Origin: Botrimarina hoheduenensis
GTDB taxonomy: Bacteria; Planctomycetota; Planctomycetia; Pirellulales; Lacipirellulaceae
Assembly: GCF_007859815.1 (NCBI RefSeq)
Contig: NZ_SJPH01000005.1
Coordinates: forward strand, 1 to 40,672
DNA: 40,672 bases
Direction: 5' to 3'
Numbering within the stretch: the first letter of the stretch is position 1; each line of letters starts with the position of its first letter. Made by a program: the position numbers and the translations under genes. The notes beneath the pieces were generated by a model. That model had not been told where the DNA came from, did not search any database, and saw only the letters and a list, made by a program, of their open reading frames with translations. Shown piece by piece: positions 38,139 to 40,672 of this stretch.

Positions 38139-38825
38139 ATGAAGATCGCGGAAGTCTACAAGTCGGTTCAAGGCGAAGGGCTGCTCACCGGGGCCGTTAG
38201 CGTCTTTGTTCGCGTCAGCGGGTGCAATCTGCGTTGCTGGTTCTGCGACACCCCTTACGCCTCGTGGCACCCCGAGGGGGTCGATCTGACCGTCGATGAG
38301 ATTATCGCCCAGGTCGAGGAATGGGACTGCCGTCACGTGGTGCTCACCGGTGGCGAGCCGATGCTCTTCGCCGAGCTGATCCCGCTGTGCGAACGGCTCC
38401 GCCAAGCGGGTCGGCACGTGACAATCGAGACGGCCGGCACGCTCTATCTGCCGGTGTCGTGCCAGTTGATGTCACTCAGCCCCAAGCTGTCGGGGTCGAC
38501 CCCCTCGATCGAAGAACACCCGCACTGGTCACGCCGTCACGAGCGCAGCCGGCTACAGACCGATGTGCTCACACGGCTGATTGCCGAACACCCCTACCAG
38601 CTCAAATTTGTGATCGACCAGCCGCAAGAGCTGGCCGAAGTCGAGGCGCTGCTGGCGAAGCTCGAGCGGATCGATCCCGAGCGCGTGCTGCTGATGCCGC
38701 AGGGGGTGACCCCCGAGCAGCTCGAACAGCGCAGCGCCTGGCTGCGGCCGTACTGCCAGGAGCACGGCTACACCTTCTGCCCCCGGAAGCAGATCGAGTG
38801 GTTCGGCGCAACCCGCGGCACTTGA
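38139..38825 (+). CDS. queE: 7-carboxy-7-deazaguanine synthase QueE (radical SAM)
   Basis: 228 residues. The radical SAM cluster motif is CNLRCWFC (C29, C33, C36), preceded by the QueE motif SVQGEGLLTG and followed by VVLTGGEPML. It converts carboxy-tetrahydropterin to 7-carboxy-7-deazaguanine using a 4Fe-4S cluster and SAM. It is co-directional with queC. No queD is visible in the window. Confidence 0.97.
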   Translation: MKIAEVYKSVQGEGLLTGAVSVFVRVSGCNLRCWFCDTPYASWHPEGVDLTVDEIIAQVEEWDCRHVVLTGGEPMLFAELIPLCERLRQAGRHVTIETAGTLYLPVSCQLMSLSPKLSGSTPSIEEHPHWSRRHERSRLQTDVLTRLIAEHPYQLKFVIDQPQELAEVEALLAKLERIDPERVLLMPQGVTPEQLEQRSAWLRPYCQEHGYTFCPRKQIEWFGATRGT

Positions 38826-38949
38826 AGCGAGCGCAGCACGCAGCGTTCGGATCGACCTAACAACCGTGCCTGCGATGACTCATCGCGTGATTCGGTGTGG
38901 TGACAGGCCTTGCGTTGCTTGCCGCATAAATGCGCTTTTCTATCACCGA

Positions 38950-39225
38950 TCAAACACCAGCTGATTCGGTTTGGGCAGCCTGCACCTCAGGCTTGCGGAG
39001 CGTCTCGACCTTGCGGTTGGCGTCGGCCAACAGAGCCGCCTTCGTGGTGCTGTACGACGCCTCGACGAGGATATCCAGCACGCCGATTGCGTGGTCGGCC
39101 AGCCGCGTTCCGAAGACGAACCGCTGGCTCTTGGGGAAGCTGTCGACCTTCTCCCATTCACATTTGTGATGCTGATCCAGCGAGTCAGGTCGTACCCCCG
39201 AGTCAGCCCGATAGGGACGCGAAAC
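38950..39225 (-). pseudogene. Truncated Avd-like four-helix-bundle protein (DGR accessory)
   Basis: The reading frame contains WEKVDSFPKSQRFVFGTR, then LADHAIGVLDILVEASYS and ALLADANRKVETLR, closely matching the first two helices of Avd-like proteins of diversity-generating retroelements and of the related rRNA intervening-sequence protein family. It then ends after a short unrelated tail and a stop; the expected third and fourth helices (the RLAxDLxxLSxxQYE...GRMLGGW region) are missing. The start is unclear: the frame extends upstream into a palindrome. It lies between the SUMF1-like gene and queE, in the SUMF1 gene orientation. Confidence 0.7.
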
Positions 39226-39240
39226 AGAGACAGAGCACCA

Positions 39241-39271
39241 GCAGGACCGGGGGCTCACGCCCCGGTCCTGC
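39241..39271. repeat. REP-like palindrome
   Basis: GCAGGACCGGGG (39241-39252) and CCCCGGTCCTGC (39260-39271) are perfect 12-bp arms around GCTCACG. Palindromes of the GGGGCTCACGCCCC kind are, from memory, frequent between genes in planctomycete genomes. It separates the Avd-like remnant from the SUMF1-like gene and could fold in transcripts of either strand; no T tract follows. Confidence 0.85.
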
Positions 39272-39414
39272 CAGGTCCTTGCGTCTCATCGAGAGACTCC
39301 GTCCTCCGAAAAATCTCGCGCGCCCCGATCTCCAGAAACACTGGCGGCGGCAAGAGAAAAGAAGAAAGGGTAAAAGGGTCAAAGCACCAAGGGCCCTTTG
39401 CTCGGAAACGCAGC

Positions 39415-40401
39415 CTAAGCTCTCCTCCGCCCCAACACTCCGGCCGCTGCCAAAGCCCCCATTAGCACCGAACTTGGCTCAGGGACGGTTGCCACGCGAA
39501 AACCTACGTCGCTGAACTCGTTCGTGGGGAGGCTGAGGTTCTGGTTGACGGCTCGCAGGATGTCCGAGCTGGTGAACCACGAACCACCCCGCAAGCCGCG
39601 GAAAGAAGAACTAAAGACCGCCTCGTTCCACTCAACCACGTTGCCGTTCTGGTCGAACGTGCCGTAGGGACTCGCGCTGGCGAGGCCCGCCGAACCAACC
39701 GTCGTCACGTTGCCGTCCTGGCCGTTCCAGTCAGCGCCGCGATTGTAGTTCACCACTCCCGCACCGGGGTTGCTGATGTCGCCCACGCTGTCGGCCGTGG
39801 CGATCGTCGGCACGCTGTCGCTGCCGGTCGCGTAGTCGAAGTAAACGCCCGCCGTGCCGGCCGAGGCGTCGTGGTAAGCGGCCTTATACCACTCGTCTTC
39901 GCTGGGGATCCAAAACTTGGCGCTCGTCGAGCGGACCTCGTCCGAGCCGCTACCGATGGTGTACGCCCCCGTCTCCGTGTCGCCGCTGCCCTGCCCGTTG
40001 TTGAGCCAGTTGGTGAACCGCATTGCGTCGAAGAACGACACGTAGTTCACCGGCTTGTCGGCCATATTGGGCTTCGTGGCGTAGGTGTAGCTCCCTGGCA
40101 CGCCGCTGCGGCTGATTCCGCCGCGGGAGCTACCGCCCATGCTCGTGTTGTAGAGCGTGGGGTCGGCGCCGCCGAAGCTGTCGGTCGCGGCGACCGCGTT
40201 GAGGAACTCTGTGTACTGGGTATTGGTGACTTCGGTCGTGCTGATCGCGTAGTTGTAAGAGACCGCGCCGAAGCCAGTCTGAGGGTCGGCCGCGTTGCCA
40301 GCGTTGCCGACCGGCGCAAAGTCGAACGAGACCGTGCCGGCCGCAGCGGGCAGGGCCGCTACGGCGGACAGCAACAGCGTGGGGATCAAGGTGCGGATCA
40401 T
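39415..40401 (-). CDS. Secreted SUMF1/FGE-fold PEP-CTERM protein (possible DGR target)
   Basis: 328 residues. A signal peptide (MIRTLIPTLLLSAVAALPAAAG) is followed by a formylglycine-generating-enzyme (SUMF1/EgtB-like, C-type-lectin-related) domain: TEVTNTQYTEFLNAVA, KPVNYVSFFDAMRFTNWL, WIPSEDEWYKAAYHD, NGNVVEWNEA, LRGGSWF and VGFRVA. The catalytic cysteines of true FGE are not seen, so it is likely a binding protein. It ends with VPEPSSVLMGALAAAGVLGRRRA, a PEP-CTERM signal, so it is exported and sorted to the envelope. AGGAA precedes the ATG. Confidence 0.88.
   Translation of the reverse strand: MIRTLIPTLLLSAVAALPAAAGTVSFDFAPVGNAGNAADPQTGFGAVSYNYAISTTEVTNTQYTEFLNAVAATDSFGGADPTLYNTSMGGSSRGGISRSGVPGSYTYATKPNMADKPVNYVSFFDAMRFTNWLNNGQGSGDTETGAYTIGSGSDEVRSTSAKFWIPSEDEWYKAAYHDASAGTAGVYFDYATGSDSVPTIATADSVGDISNPGAGVVNYNRGADWNGQDGNVTTVGSAGLASASPYGTFDQNGNVVEWNEAVFSSSFRGLRGGSWFTSSDILRAVNQNLSLPTNEFSDVGFRVATVPEPSSVLMGALAAAGVLGRRRA
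39493..39600 (-). other. Candidate DGR variable-region-like segment
   Basis: It spans FRGLRGGSW to GFRV at the end of the SUMF1-like domain. The 24 codons between W and GFR (39505-39576) include 17 ending in C (TTC, ACC, AGC, GAC, ATC, GTC, CTC, AAC), the pattern expected if AAC template codons had their adenines changed. A GC-rich genome also favours C-ending codons, and no template repeat is visible. Confidence 0.35.
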
Positions 40402-40470
40402 AATCAGCGATTCCTAGTTGTCGTGAAGGGCATGGGGACTCACAAAGCACGCCGTGATAAGCGATATACG

Positions 40471-40540
40471 AAAAAAGCCGCCACGAATCATGCACGACCG
40501 CAACCGGGGGGCTGCGAGGTGCTTTGATTCGTGGCGGCTT
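40471..40540 (-). terminator. Rho-independent terminator or leader hairpin upstream of the SUMF1-like gene
   Basis: AAGCCGCCACGAATCA (40475-40490) and TGATTCGTGGCGGCTT (40525-40540) form a perfect 16-bp stem with a 34-nt loop. On the minus strand the stem runs into a T tract (40471-40476), the layout of an intrinsic terminator for transcription coming from the right. It is 70 bp upstream of the SUMF1-like start, so it could also act as an attenuator in its leader. Confidence 0.75.
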
Positions 40541-40599
40541 GGACGTTAGCTCTGACTCGGGGATTTTTTCGTTCCGGATAAGCGCCCAGTATAACCACG

Positions 40600-40612
40600 C
40601 CCCCCCCCCCCC
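40600..40612 (+). repeat. 13-C homopolymer flanked by CCACG/CGTGG
   Basis: A run of 13 C closed by short complementary arms (CCACG and CGTGG). Such a tract is likely length-variable and error-prone in sequencing. Confidence 0.85.
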
Positions 40613-40672
40613 GTGGCTAGCGCCCGAAGAAAAACGGCGTGAAAAATGCGTAAAGGCGGGGCGGAAGCCGCG

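Noticed and set aside
38910..39515. 201-codon plus-strand frame
   Set aside because: Arg/Pro-rich shadow that crosses a palindrome and the end of the SUMF1-like gene; the minus strand gives the Avd-like match.
39871..40527. 218-codon plus-strand frame opposite the SUMF1-like gene
   Set aside because: Low-complexity Arg/Val/Gly product, antisense to a well-supported coding sequence.

Overview
The window is GC-rich chromosomal DNA from a planctomycete, most likely of the Pirellulales/Lacipirellulaceae type. The clues are three proteins with PEP-CTERM sorting tails, one of them with a dockerin-like GDYNGDN..ADYTVWRDGLG segment; an SHD1-TPR-serine protease fusion; a 23S-5S rRNA unit with no 16S gene in front of it; and several lineage-type hypothetical proteins. 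The lineage call is inference from gene content; no 16S gene is present to confirm it.

Left edge (1-1964): a less GC-rich, accessory-looking stretch with the glycine-rich end of a broken gene, a small two-helix membrane protein overlapping it, a truncated IS3-type orfA, a 5'-truncated and frameshifted IS5-type transposase, and a tRNA-Phe whose 3' end faces this debris. Then come a secreted purple-acid-phosphatase-like enzyme, a NhaR-like LysR regulator, and a cyclic-di-GMP module: a histidine-kinase-like protein with a damaged ATP site and a REC-PilZ response regulator on the minus strand, opposite a membrane protein with one intact and one degenerate GGDEF domain.

9371-12998 is the rRNA unit: a promoter with an A-rich upstream element, a boxB/boxA-like leader, 23S, spacer, 5S and a strong terminator. 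A PEP-CTERM protein and two poorly known proteins follow. 16044-19358 holds a conserved trio of unknown role: ATP-grasp glutamate-ligase-like protein, inactive transglutaminase fused to membrane helices, and a divergent retropepsin-like protease. 19376-23371 is a tightly overlapping minus-strand operon (TIM-barrel isomerase, UbiA prenyltransferase, second TIM-barrel isomerase, phosphodiesterase) that resembles part of the ebo cluster.

23468-36721 contains a THUMP-like methyltransferase, a hypothetical protein, a two-part GNAT acetyltransferase, DnaA or a close paralogue, an SHD1-TPR-trypsin protein, a metzincin with a PEP-CTERM tail, an HtrA-type protease with PDZ domain, a DksA/TraR zinc-finger protein and a very large acidic FHA-like membrane protein. 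36829-38825 holds queF, queC and queE for 7-deazaguanine (queuosine precursor) synthesis.

The right end (38950-40672) has a truncated gene closely resembling Avd, the accessory protein of diversity-generating retroelements, directly downstream of a secreted SUMF1/FGE-fold PEP-CTERM protein whose last domain segment looks like a DGR variable region. No reverse transcriptase or template repeat is visible. This is the most intriguing part of the window: a possible DGR relic, or a target/Avd pair served by a reverse transcriptase elsewhere.
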